NCBI GenBank assembly: GCA_904063045.1
Contig: CAJFCJ010000005.1
Span: 2,784,165-2,848,164 of the forward strand
DNA: 64,000 bases
Direction: 5' to 3'
Source of the DNA: Dimorphilus gyrociliatus
Lineage: Eukaryota; Annelida; Polychaeta; Dinophilidae
Part shown: positions 51,401 through 60,755 of the stretch, one piece after another
Numbering within the stretch: the stretch's first letter is position 1
How the letters are laid out: each line of letters starts with the position of its first letter
Translations under genes and position numbers: made by a program
The notes under the pieces: model-generated
The model's input: only the letters and a program-made list of their open reading frames with translations
Databases searched by the model: none
What the model was told of the DNA's origin: nothing

Positions 51401-51503
51401 TGCTATTGTTAATATTAATTATTTTTTTTTTGTTATTTCAGTGGAATTTTTGGCTTTTTCCCTACAACCAACGAAATCTGCAAGGCACAATCAATCTCAT
51501 TAG
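48422..51503 (+). CDS. TUBGCP5: gamma-tubulin complex component 5
   Basis: Subunit of the gamma-tubulin ring complex that templates microtubules at centrosomes. Exons 48422-49110, 49169-49629, 49689-50257, 50320-50382, 50459-50738, 50812-50915, 50995-51200, 51277-51407 and 51442-51503 give 854 residues (human about 1024). Family blocks are TLRPYLDIIYYWIWYGELRD with EFLIQRS (grip1), FYLLEDGETMRNFYLPIFEM, VRWPENIVVHSASLTLYNRI and HFINNLHVYIMRRILQTSGL. The order and spacing follow GCP5 rather than GCP2-4 or 6. An acidic, Asn/Thr-rich insert lies near residues 140-185. The last 34-nt intron is inferred: splicing it gives LEFLAFSLQPTKSARHNQSH, matching the human ending LESLALSL. Read without it, translation stops at 51412. 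Confidence 0.9.
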
Positions 51504-51734
51504 CATTATAAGAAAATTAGGTCAATGCAAAAAATGAGTAAATGACTTTTCAACAGTTTGTGTTTTAATAAATATTTTGCAAATATTGATTATATTTTAG
51601 CATCGATATCTTTTGTAATGTTAGTTCTCTTTATAGATAAGATACTTTATTATTGACAAAAACTTTTGATCACAAGAAACTTTTAGTAATAGTGTGGCTA
51701 TTGACATAATATTTCAATCTTCAAGTAAAAACAT

Positions 51735-53059
51735 TTAAACTTTAGGTACACCTGCAACTATTTCAGACTCTATACCGCATTCATTTTGTCCTCTCAAAAT
51801 TTTGAAGAATCCTTTATCACCCCAATCGTAATTCCAAGAATTTGCAACGAGCCAGTAAGGAGTACCATTTTCTTCGCCCCATCCAAGAATCTTGACAGCA
51901 TGGCCTCCAAGTGCAGCGCCACTTTCGTGTTGGTAAACTCCGCTCTTGTATGATGGGAAATCGGCGTAAACAGTAAAGGCTGCCTCGACTGGACCATGAT
52001 TCATAATTTCGGCTTGGATTTCAGTTACATCGTTGGGTACAGAGTAAGAAGAAAGTCCAAAATGCTTGTCCTTTTGATAATCAATTCCATACCCATTTTC
52101 GCATGTATGTTGACATTTTGGAGTTGATTCTTCTCCGCACTTTTGTCTTGGTCCGGGAACATGATGTTCGCAGGGTTTGATTTCGTATGGTTGACATCCT
52201 GATTTAGTTCCGTATTGTCCACCTGTAACAATACCATGATTTTCGAAATAATCCCAGGCAGCTTGTGGGAAACCTCCGTTACATCTATTAGAAGAATTAG
52301 AAAATGTTCACATTTTCAGACATTGAACATTAAGTACTTACCCCATTCCACAGGCTGTACAACAAGTGAGCAAATCTTCAGATGAAATATGGAAATTTTC
52401 TTGTCCTTTAGAAGCAATACAAATTCTATCAGTCATGGCTTCAACAGCTGCAAAAGCCTACAAAAATTGTTCATAAGTATTAATATATTCATCAAATTAA
52501 GTGTTCTCTACTCACCCAACAAGATCCGCAAGAACCTTGATCACGAATTTCTCTCAAACTCTTGCAATATGACCATTTTGTTCGTGCGTCGAATTCCTTA
52601 GGAATATATTCTGCGGCAACGTTATGAATTCTGTATGAAGCTCTGTAGTTGTTTGGGTCTGGAATAACTCCGCACATGCGTTTTACATGACCCAAATCTT
52701 GTTCATCAAAGTTTATTCCAGCCTATTAAGAAAATGTACTATGTTATTGTTATTTTTGAGCTTTGTATTAATCATATCGAATACGCCCAGCCAACGTTGA
52801 TTAAGTTATACGTAATAATAAAGAGTATAAATAAAAGTATATAAATATTTGCAAGTTCAGTTTTTTTGAATTCGTTGTTTGTAATGAAATTATGATTATA
52901 AAAATAATATATTATTACCTTCCAGGTAGTATTTAATTTGTTGATGAAATTCATCATCTCATCACCCAGAGGCTTGATTGTTGGATAATACTTCAAATTA
53001 CTGCAAAATGTATTTGCAGCAAAGCAAACGCATATTAAAAATATCGGTAGACTTTTCAT
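51735..53059 (-). CDS. CTSB: cathepsin B
   Basis: Lysosomal or secreted papain-family cysteine protease. Exons 53059-52919, 52722-52516, 52457-52342 and 52284-51735 give 337 residues, the usual length. The signal peptide is [16 protein letters not shown]. The propeptide has [14 protein letters not shown]. The mature enzyme starts near [11 protein letters not shown]. The catalytic Cys is in DQGSCGSCW (about residue 115), the His in [12 protein letters not shown] and the Asn in [10 protein letters not shown]. The occluding-loop His pair is kept (CEHHVPG), so exopeptidase activity is expected. A 5' UTR intron is likely between 53065 and 53156 (GTAAGT donor, ACAG acceptor four bases before the ATG context). 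It converges with TUBGCP5. Confidence 0.96.
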
Positions 53060-53064
53060 TTCGA

Positions 53065-53156
53065 CTGTACAAAAAATATTTAGAAAATATGATTAGTCAT
53101 AGTCATATTATAAAAATGTTAGAAAGAGGTCAGATCCCCCAGTTAGTACTACTTAC
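53065..53156 (-). other. probable 5' UTR intron of cathepsin B
   Basis: On the minus strand, GCGAGGAG/GTAAGTAG is a strong donor and TTTTGTACAG a strong acceptor placed just before the start codon. The 92-nt size fits the introns of neighbouring genes. Confidence 0.6.
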
Positions 53157-53550
53157 CTCCTCGCAAACAGATTTTTAACTGAAAACAAAACACTTGTCAC
53201 ATGACATAGCCTGGTTCATGTCATGATATTTACCAGTTTTCTCTTAATTTTTAGACATTTATCTATATTGTTTGAAAGAAATAAAATTATTGATTCATTT
53301 TTAAGTAGACCAATAAAATTAAAGCTTTTAATTGATTTCGTCTTTGTTAAGGAGGAAGATATTTCAAGAAAGTACTTTTTGAAGAGTGTTTTCTACTATC
53401 TATTTGCTAAGTAAAATATTCATTAAGTGGCGTCACGTGTTGTCATAGGAGGTCAAGGATTATTTTAGACAGCTTACATTCTTTACCTTCAGAACTTTTA
53501 ATCAGATGATATAACGATTGACAAGGACATAAAGTTTAGCGTAATCGAAG
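53157..53550. promoter_or_regulatory. region between divergent cathepsin B and GNPAT
   Basis: About 400 bases between divergent genes, presumed to hold both promoters. No clear element. The open frames here lack family motifs. Confidence 0.35.
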
Positions 53551-55998
53551 ATGTCGGACAATCAATCAAGAAATGTTTGGATAAAAATAGGTGCTATACA
53601 TGTGCATATCAAAGAATATATACAGCGATTAACCGGTTTTTTTTAATCAAAAAACAGATAATCCCCTTGGTCCAAATACTCTAGCAAAGTATAAAGATAT
53701 ATATGAAGATGTTTTAGACGATAGAAGACTTTCCAGTGATTTAAAATTTTGTTTAAGAAATCAGGAAAATGTTCCAAAATTCAAGTACAATACTGAAAGA
53801 AGTTCATCAGATATAAAGGAACAAGTATTGAAAAGTGATAGAGTTAGATATGTAATCGAACATGTTAGTTGTTCTTTATTAATAAAAAATTTTAACAAAT
53901 AGTATATATTATATAACATTTTTTACAGCTGATTTCTGATAAAAAAAGCGATAAAGCATCAGTTGAGAAAGAAGCTGAAGAAATTCTTGCCGAAATGGCT
54001 CACAATTTCAACATGGGTTCTATTAGATTTTTTGCCTTTTTCATGGTAAAAGTCTTTAAAGCACTCTTTCGAAGAGTTTACGTTAATGCAGACGGAATTC
54101 AAATGGTTTGTTTGTTTGTTTAATTAATTAATAAAAATATGCAAATGATCATGCCAGATAAATAAAAATATTCTCTTTAGTTAAGGGAACTAATAAAAGA
54201 ATACCCTGTACTATTTATACCAACACATAGAAGTTACTTTGATTTTCTTCTAATCTCATATATTTGCTACGAGTACGAAATTCCATTACCAGCTATAGCA
54301 GCCGCAATGGGTAATATATAAAAATTTATACATAAGACAATATTATCTAAATGCTCTTTAAAATAATCCTATTGATCAAATAGATTTTAGTAACATGAAA
54401 TTTTTTGGTTGGTTGTTGAGGCAGTGTGGAGCTTTTTACATACGTCGCTCTTTCGGTACGGATAAATTATATTGGGCCATTTTTACGGAATATGTACAAA
54501 GTCATATACGTAATGGTGATAGGCCTGTGGAGTTTTTTATCGAAGGAACTAGAAGTCGAACAGCTAAATCTTACGTTCCTAAAGTTGGAATGCTATCAGC
54601 AACTTTGGAATCTTACTTTAAAGCTGAGGTTTCCGACATTATGCTCGTGCCTATATCTATATCTTACGAAAAAATATTAGAAGAATCCCTATATGCATTC
54701 GAATTGTTGGGTATTCCGAAGCCGAAAGAATCCACTTCCGGGTTATTTAAGGCTAGAAACGTTTTAAATACCGATCATGGTACGGTACACTTTCATATAG
54801 GCACCCCTATTTCACTCAGGCAATGGAGTGTTGATGGAAACTTAGACCGTATTGTTCACTCACTAGAACCGCGCTATATTAATAGCTTGACAGATGATGA
54901 GAATGAATTAAGTAAAAAGCTTGCGTATCATCTAGTATTAGAGCAGCAAAAGATGCTCGTTCTCTCTCCATGGACGCTAATAGCAACAGTTTTAATTCAG
55001 GCCAAAGGAGGTATGGTTCATATTAAGGAATTAAGCAAAGAAGTTGATTGGTTAAAGAGGCAACTTTTTAATTTGGGTGCATACGTTGATTGGCCTGCTA
55101 ATGTTCAAGTAGAGAATGTTATTGAACATTATGCAAATCTGCATTCAAATATTGTCAGAGTGCGAGAAGATGGAATATTCGAAATCTTGTCACAGAATTC
55201 AGTTAAACGTGGAAAAAAACTACTTCAAGATGAAGTTTTTCTTAATGGAGCTACTAACGTCATGCTTTCATCATACCGGAATCAATTAATGCATGTAATA
55301 GTTAGAGTTTGCCTTGTCTCTGTAGTAGTTAATTCTTGCCAGTCAACCTCTCTGAAAATAGTCGATATGCTGGAACAGTATGCGTTTTTAGAGCGTCTCC
55401 TATCTAGGGAGTTTATATTTATTAGTGGAAAGACCAAGGAAGATTTTAACAACGCAGTTATATGGCTCCAGCATGTTGGTGCTTTGCATATAGAGGACGA
55501 AGAGGGTAATATCAAATTCTCTTTGAATAAGCACATTGCCTTCTTTAGTGCTGTTCTTGAGCCATTCCTTATATCCTATTGGGTTTTGTGTCAGCATTTG
55601 TTATCGTTACCGGTTGATGTCCATGGAAGAGCACTAGCCAAAAAACATAAAGAAATAGCCATCGACGCACAGCAATTGGGTCTAAAATTATTACAAGACT
55701 CTGTAATTAAAAATCATGAGATATTAAATCTTGATATGCTGTCGAACGGCCTTCATTCGTTAATTGATATGGGTACTATGTATAAAGATAAGAGGTTAGA
55801 TAGTTACATAAATATTTTAAATAATAACAAAAATTTCTTATTTCAAATAGAGTTGAAGAAAACTATGTTTCACCGAATCATCGACTCGTTTCCGGTATAG
55901 CAAAAAAATTAGCGACTTTGGTTGAAACTCCATCATGGACGCAGATTGGAAATTATACGAATAAGCCAATCACCCAATCGCTTTCATCAAAATTATAA
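53551..55998 (+). CDS. GNPAT: dihydroxyacetone-phosphate acyltransferase (GNPAT) with -SKL end
   Basis: Peroxisomal enzyme that acylates dihydroxyacetone phosphate, the first step of ether-lipid (plasmalogen) synthesis. Exons 53551-53590, 53658-53863, 53929-54105, 54181-54310, 54384-55794 and 55851-55998 give 703 residues (human 680). Acyltransferase motif I is THRSYFDFLL (H-x4-D). Motif II is GAFYIRRSFGTDKLYWA, motif III VEFFIEGTRSRTAKS and motif IV LVPISISYEKILEE. EQVLKSDRVRYVIEH lies N-terminal as in the human protein. A plain ORF stops at 55900 with SFPV. Removing the 56-nt intron 55795-55850 (GTTAGA...CAAATAG) instead yields a continuation ending ITQSLSSKL. -SKL is the canonical PTS1 peroxisomal signal, as expected for this enzyme. 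Confidence 0.95.
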
Positions 55999-56355
55999 AA
56001 TATTCAAATATTACTTTAATAATAAGAGAAAATCATATAAAATAGCTTCTTTCAAAGTATAAATCTGTGATATATTTCTTTTAGTTTCTTTATATATTGA
56101 AAATATATTATACATCATCCATAAACTAGAAAAGGTTGTTATAGAAAAACCAATATAGATATTAATATATATATGTATATATATACTGAATGTATAACGG
56201 AAATGATAAGATTTTAAAACAATCAGCATTAACTATATAAAGAATTTTATTGTCATATATTTACATTAACACATAACAAAACAATACTAAAGAGATTATT
56301 CTTCGTTGAAAGAGAACTTCTTAGCCTATGTATTCATATTGTTCGTATAACGGAG
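55999..56355. other. convergent intergenic spacer
   Basis: AT-rich spacer between GNPAT and the kinase gene with a short TA tract near 56163-56186. No gene is seen. Confidence 0.55.
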
Positions 56356-57321
56356 TCAAAGGAAATTGGGGTCTTCCCCGTCTTGAGTAGTTTGAATAAA
56401 TATTTGAAGAAATTCTGTAATTTTATATTCCTTATTTTTAACCAAAAAGTTCATTTTCAATAGGTTTATATAATCTTTTCTCTTATCTGCTTCTCTATTT
56501 AAAGTGCTATTTAAATATTCATTAAATTCTGCTGAATACTTTTTAGGTGGCAATGCGGGGGTTGGCTGATTACACAAATCATTTAAAGCTTCAAATATAT
56601 TGCTCCATTTTCTGTAGGGGAATTTACCGGTTGTAAATTCTAACACAGTTATACCTAAACTCCATATGTCTGATTTTTGAGATAAAGAATCTGATTGTAA
56701 TCTCTCTGGTGCCATATATGACATTGTTCCAACATTATACGACGATTGAAATTCATCACTTTTAACTTTACATGAAATACCAAAATCGCATATTTTCACC
56801 CTACCCGAATTTTTAATCAAAATATTTGATGGTTTAACATCTCTGTGTAAAATACTCAAATCATTTAGAAGATAATACAGTCCACTTGTTATTTGAAATG
56901 AAATATTTCCAATTATTTCTTCAGGTATAAAATATTCCGCAGTATTATTTAATATATTTCCTTTTAATTCATTCAAAGACATATCCATGCTCTCCATAAA
57001 CATCCATAACTCACCGTTCAAGTTTAAATAACCAAGAAAATTTACAGTAAACGGACAATCCCTGCTATCGGATGCTACTTGAATTTCCATCAAAGACCTA
57101 TCTCTTCCCTCTTTATATAAAGCCATAGTCATTCTTTTAACAGCAAATAATTTACCTGATTTAGTATGCTTTACTAAGTTTACTGAACCATATGCTCCGC
57201 ATCCAAGGTTCTTTATTGTCTTCAAGTCTTCGTAGTTTAGTTGTTTACAGTCAAAATCACCATTATTTATATTAAAAGAATCCAGATCCGCTGAGAACTC
57301 CAACTCTTTCCGTCTCATCAT
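56356..57321 (-). CDS. MAP kinase kinase (MAP2K), MKK3/6-type
   Basis: Single-exon dual-specificity kinase of 321 residues. It shows the glycine loop GCGAYGSVNLV, the ATP lysine in FAVKRM, the catalytic loop LHRDVKPSNILI, CDFGIS and the MAP2K-style SYMAPERL with SDIWSLGITVLEFTTGKFPY. RDCPFTVNFLGYL and MESMDMSLNEL recall the p38-activating MKK3/6 group (VDCPFTVTFYG, MELMDTSLDKF). The activation segment SSYNVGTMSYMAPE offers Ser/Thr sites but not in the exact spacing of human MKK6. The N-terminus is short, with only about 30 residues before the kinase domain. Two ATGs are adjacent; the first was used. The lack of introns contrasts with neighbouring genes. Confidence 0.86.
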   Translation of the reverse strand: MMRRKELEFSADLDSFNINNGDFDCKQLNYEDLKTIKNLGCGAYGSVNLVKHTKSGKLFAVKRMTMALYKEGRDRSLMEIQVASDSRDCPFTVNFLGYLNLNGELWMFMESMDMSLNELKGNILNNTAEYFIPEEIIGNISFQITSGLYYLLNDLSILHRDVKPSNILIKNSGRVKICDFGISCKVKSDEFQSSYNVGTMSYMAPERLQSDSLSQKSDIWSLGITVLEFTTGKFPYRKWSNIFEALNDLCNQPTPALPPKKYSAEFNEYLNSTLNREADKRKDYINLLKMNFLVKNKEYKITEFLQIFIQTTQDGEDPNFL

Positions 57322-57780
57322 TGAGAAGTATTAAATAGGACTTTTTTTAAGGCGAGGGTCGATTTTGCATTATTTGTCACCAAAATTTCAAATATATTTA
57401 ACTACTATCTATATCTAAAACTTTAGAGTATCTAATAATAATATTTCAAGTAGTCTCTCCCAGAGTGAACAGTCCTTTTCTCTCTAACACCTTACGCCAC
57501 CTATACAGCAATGAATATTTAAAACACTATCACGTGATATTTGGGTTTATTTTCTATCAGTTTTTCTTATATAAAACCACGACTTTTCCACGTTTATGCA
57601 TCGTTTTAAAATAAAAAAATAGTATGTACTTAAGTTTTTTTTAACAGAAAAAATGTTCTATTTTTAGATTTAACTTGGTGATAGGTCAAAAAATTTTGTA
57701 CTCGTCACCTTATAAGGTAAATGACCAATTTTATACCTTATATGTACATATTATTGTATTTTTGGAGTACTATAATATCT

Positions 57781-57831
<51 letters not shown>

Positions 57832-57856
57832 ACTTAGGAAATGAAGCGTTAAATTT
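57322..57856. other. intergenic spacer with AC/AT microsatellite
   Basis: Spacer between RIOK1 and the kinase gene. A compound repeat of five AC units and about nineteen AT units lies at 57781-57828. The promoter of the kinase gene is expected near 57322-57600. No gene is seen. Confidence 0.6.
57781..57828. repeat. (AC)n(AT)n microsatellite
   Basis: Direct dinucleotide repeat, AC then AT, just beyond the RIOK1 stop codon and so probably in or next to its 3' UTR. Confidence 0.9.
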
Positions 57857-60228
57857 TCATTTTTTCTTCTTCTGCTGTGCTACTTTTATTTTCCTCTTTT
57901 TTACATGCTTCGGTAATTTATCTTTCCTCTTTTCTCTTTTTTCTTCTTTTACTGCCTTTTTTCTTTCTTTCCGGCTATTAGGACTTTCATCTCTCGGTCG
58001 GTCATGAAGTTTTTTCTTATTTTGCGTATCTTCATCGTTGCAATTCCCTTCTTCCTCATTCTCCTCCTCATCGGTGTCGGAATTTTGCGATTCATCGCTG
58101 TTGGATAACTCAATATCTTGCATGTTTTTATCATCATCCAATAAACCAGGAGTGGCTTGGGGACCAGATAAATCAGTTTTTAAACCCATAATCGTCTGAT
58201 AATTAATCTATATGAAAGATACATAAGACTTAGAAACCTTATTTCCATGCTTTAAATTAAACAAGAGAAATGCTTACAAATTCCGTATCAAAGCCTTCTT
58301 TTACTCTCTTAACATCTCTTTCATAGTGAACGACTTCTTCCAGGGTCTGTGGAATAAATACATTCTTAAAGACCTCCTCATCCACCTTTTCTTGAGCAGA
58401 AACATCGTCGACAGTACGACTCTCTGAAATTTCCATGGCCCTTTCTATATATTCATCAATATTTTCATTACTAATATTTGGATCGGTAACAAAATCGAAT
58501 AATTCTCGAACAGTCATTGTACTAACATTCTTCTTTTTAAAAAAATCTGTTATTTATATTTGATAGATTATTAATAAACTTTTATGCACTTATAATGAAT
58601 AATTTACCATTAACATTTGTGCAATCTTTGCGAAGGAATTCCAAGGCATGCGGATGATCGTGTTCTACAGATTGAGACACATCAATAATATAAGCTTTAT
58701 TGTCGTGGTAACTAAAAAATATCCAAAGTACATACATTAGTTAGAAAATACAAAACGCATTATACGAAAATTAAAAACTCACAGCATGTTAAATTCACTT
58801 AAATCAGCATGAACCAATTTTGCTATTTGAAACAAGTTCCTGACTATTATTATAATTTGTAAGTATAGTTCTCTTGCTTTTGATTGATTAATTTCAACAT
58901 CTTTTAATTTTGGTGAAGGCCTATAAACTCTTTTTCAATTAATTTTATACATTTAATTATTTTACTTTTACATACCATCCTGAAGTTCCCAAAAATTCCA
59001 TAACTAAGACATGATTCCTAAGGATGATTGGCTCTGGACAAGGAATTCCAGCTTGATGTATTCTAAATTGAAGAAAAAACTTGTGTTAAATCGAATAGGA
59101 CAGTTTTTAAAAAGAATACTAGTCTAAGAAAATACCTCAGTAAATTACGCATCTCTTTTTCAGCCCAGGTTCTAACCATTTTCCTGGGATTATGACGACA
59201 GTAACCATGTCTAAATCTAAATTCACCAGTTACGTATTTATCTCTATCCTTAAATGTCAGGATTGACGTTTTATATACCTGAATAAATATAAGAAAAATA
59301 AATAAGATTATAGTTCTATACGTTAATACTATGGTAGGAAAAGAATAGTCTACAAAGCATAAAAGGAGGACAGTTGCTTTGATGACTTACTTTGACAGCT
59401 CTTTGTTCATTTTCTTTACCAGTTGCGTGATATACATTTGCTTCTTTTCCGGTTGAGATACATCCATTGATTTCAGTTAGGATTTGTCTACTCAACAATT
59501 TAAATAGAATCATCCGAGTTCTAGGATCCATAACTTGCTCTGCAGTTGCTCTATCTGATTTATCTTTTCGTTGTCTTTCATTATCATTTTTCCTGCTGTT
59601 TTCAAGTACTCTATTAGTTACTGTTGACGGTAATAATGGCCCGCTATATTTTTCTGCAAAGAATGGTGAGTTTTCATATAAACAAGTTTTCTCTTCAATA
59701 AACTGTTAAGTAATAGAAAACTAACCAACTGATATTTTATTAGAATATTTTCCGAGTGCTTTCTCATGAGGTTGATACTTTAAATTACGTCTGGCTTGAT
59801 CAGCTTGTGAATTTGGCCTATATGTACTTGCATTTAATTTTTTTGTAAAATCTATAAAAGAAATAAATTAATGACAAGACTTCGTACTGATTTATTTCCT
59901 ATTATACAAACCTCCTGTCTCATCTCCCCAATCATTATACTCCAATTCTTCGTCATAGTCAGAATCTTCAGAATTATAGGCATCATCAATAATTTCTTTT
60001 ACCTCTTCTGTTAAATTGAAGAAGACAAACACTTTTTCAAAAGATATACGATAATTATGGAAAAAATTACTCTACCTGGTTTAGAAATTATATTCAAGTG
60101 CTCTTTTGCTGCATCGCATAAGCTGTTTTTAGGATACACGTGATAACTATTACAGTTTTATCGCTCGTTAATTAATTTGCTTACACATCCTCATCTACAT
60201 CAGCGAATTGATCCTCTGGCTTACCCAT
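57857..60228 (-). CDS. RIOK1: RIO kinase 1
   Basis: Atypical kinase/ATPase needed for late cytoplasmic maturation of the 40S ribosomal subunit; in animals it also bridges substrates to PRMT5. Eleven exons in transcript order: 60228-60185, 60122-60076, 60007-59912, 59851-59726, 59653-59391, 59278-59136, 59062-58976, 58920-58783, 58711-58608, 58546-58278 and 58207-57857, giving 555 residues (human 568). Landmarks are [16 protein letters not shown], the P-loop-like [21 protein letters not shown], the catalytic [10 protein letters not shown] and metal-binding [34 protein letters not shown] and the basic tail [13 protein letters not shown] follow. The N-terminal [10 protein letters not shown] resembles the acidic start that binds PRMT5. 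The fourth donor (AGTTG/GTTAGT) was chosen because the nearer GT breaks frame. Confidence 0.95.
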
Positions 60229-60755
60229 TAGGATAGAATCATTTATAACGCGTTTACTTTCAAAATATTTCAGAACCTTCCCTTTTGAGGATAAATTCTC
60301 TTTTATTGCACAAACCTTCGCAAATAGTTTAGTAATATATTCCTATTTATAACAGTGTCCACAATTGGCGGCAATATTTAAAAAGAACAAAATATTTGAC
60401 TGTTTTTTATACAACTATATGGTACCAGTTTATTTCTTGTTTTGAGGGAATTTTGTTCGACACTAATTCTAGTCTCTCTTAAGTAAACCAAATAATGTAC
60501 TCGTGGTCCTTAATAACAAGTGATTAGGACATCACAAACAACCTAAGTGTTACCATTATTAGACAAGATTCTTCACATGAGTAGATTTATTTAAAACCAA
60601 AAAAAAAGCGTTCGAATATATATTTTTATATCATTTTTCTGTAGAAAAGCTCAACCAAGATCAATTGATATTTGAAATCTTAGATTTCTTTAAAAAAAAA
60701 GAATTACCCATATAAAAAACACAGTAAATACAATTCTTCATCTCACTTGACTTAA
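60229..60755. other. spacer between RIOK1 start and POT1 stop
   Basis: About 530 bases expected to hold the RIOK1 promoter and the POT1 3' UTR. Codons directly upstream of the RIOK1 ATG are open in frame for about 25 triplets without similarity. No gene is seen. Confidence 0.5.

Noticed and set aside
55795-55900. GNPAT ending SFPV at 55900
   Set aside because: The 55795-55850 stretch has good splice signals, and splicing gives the expected peroxisomal -SKL tail.
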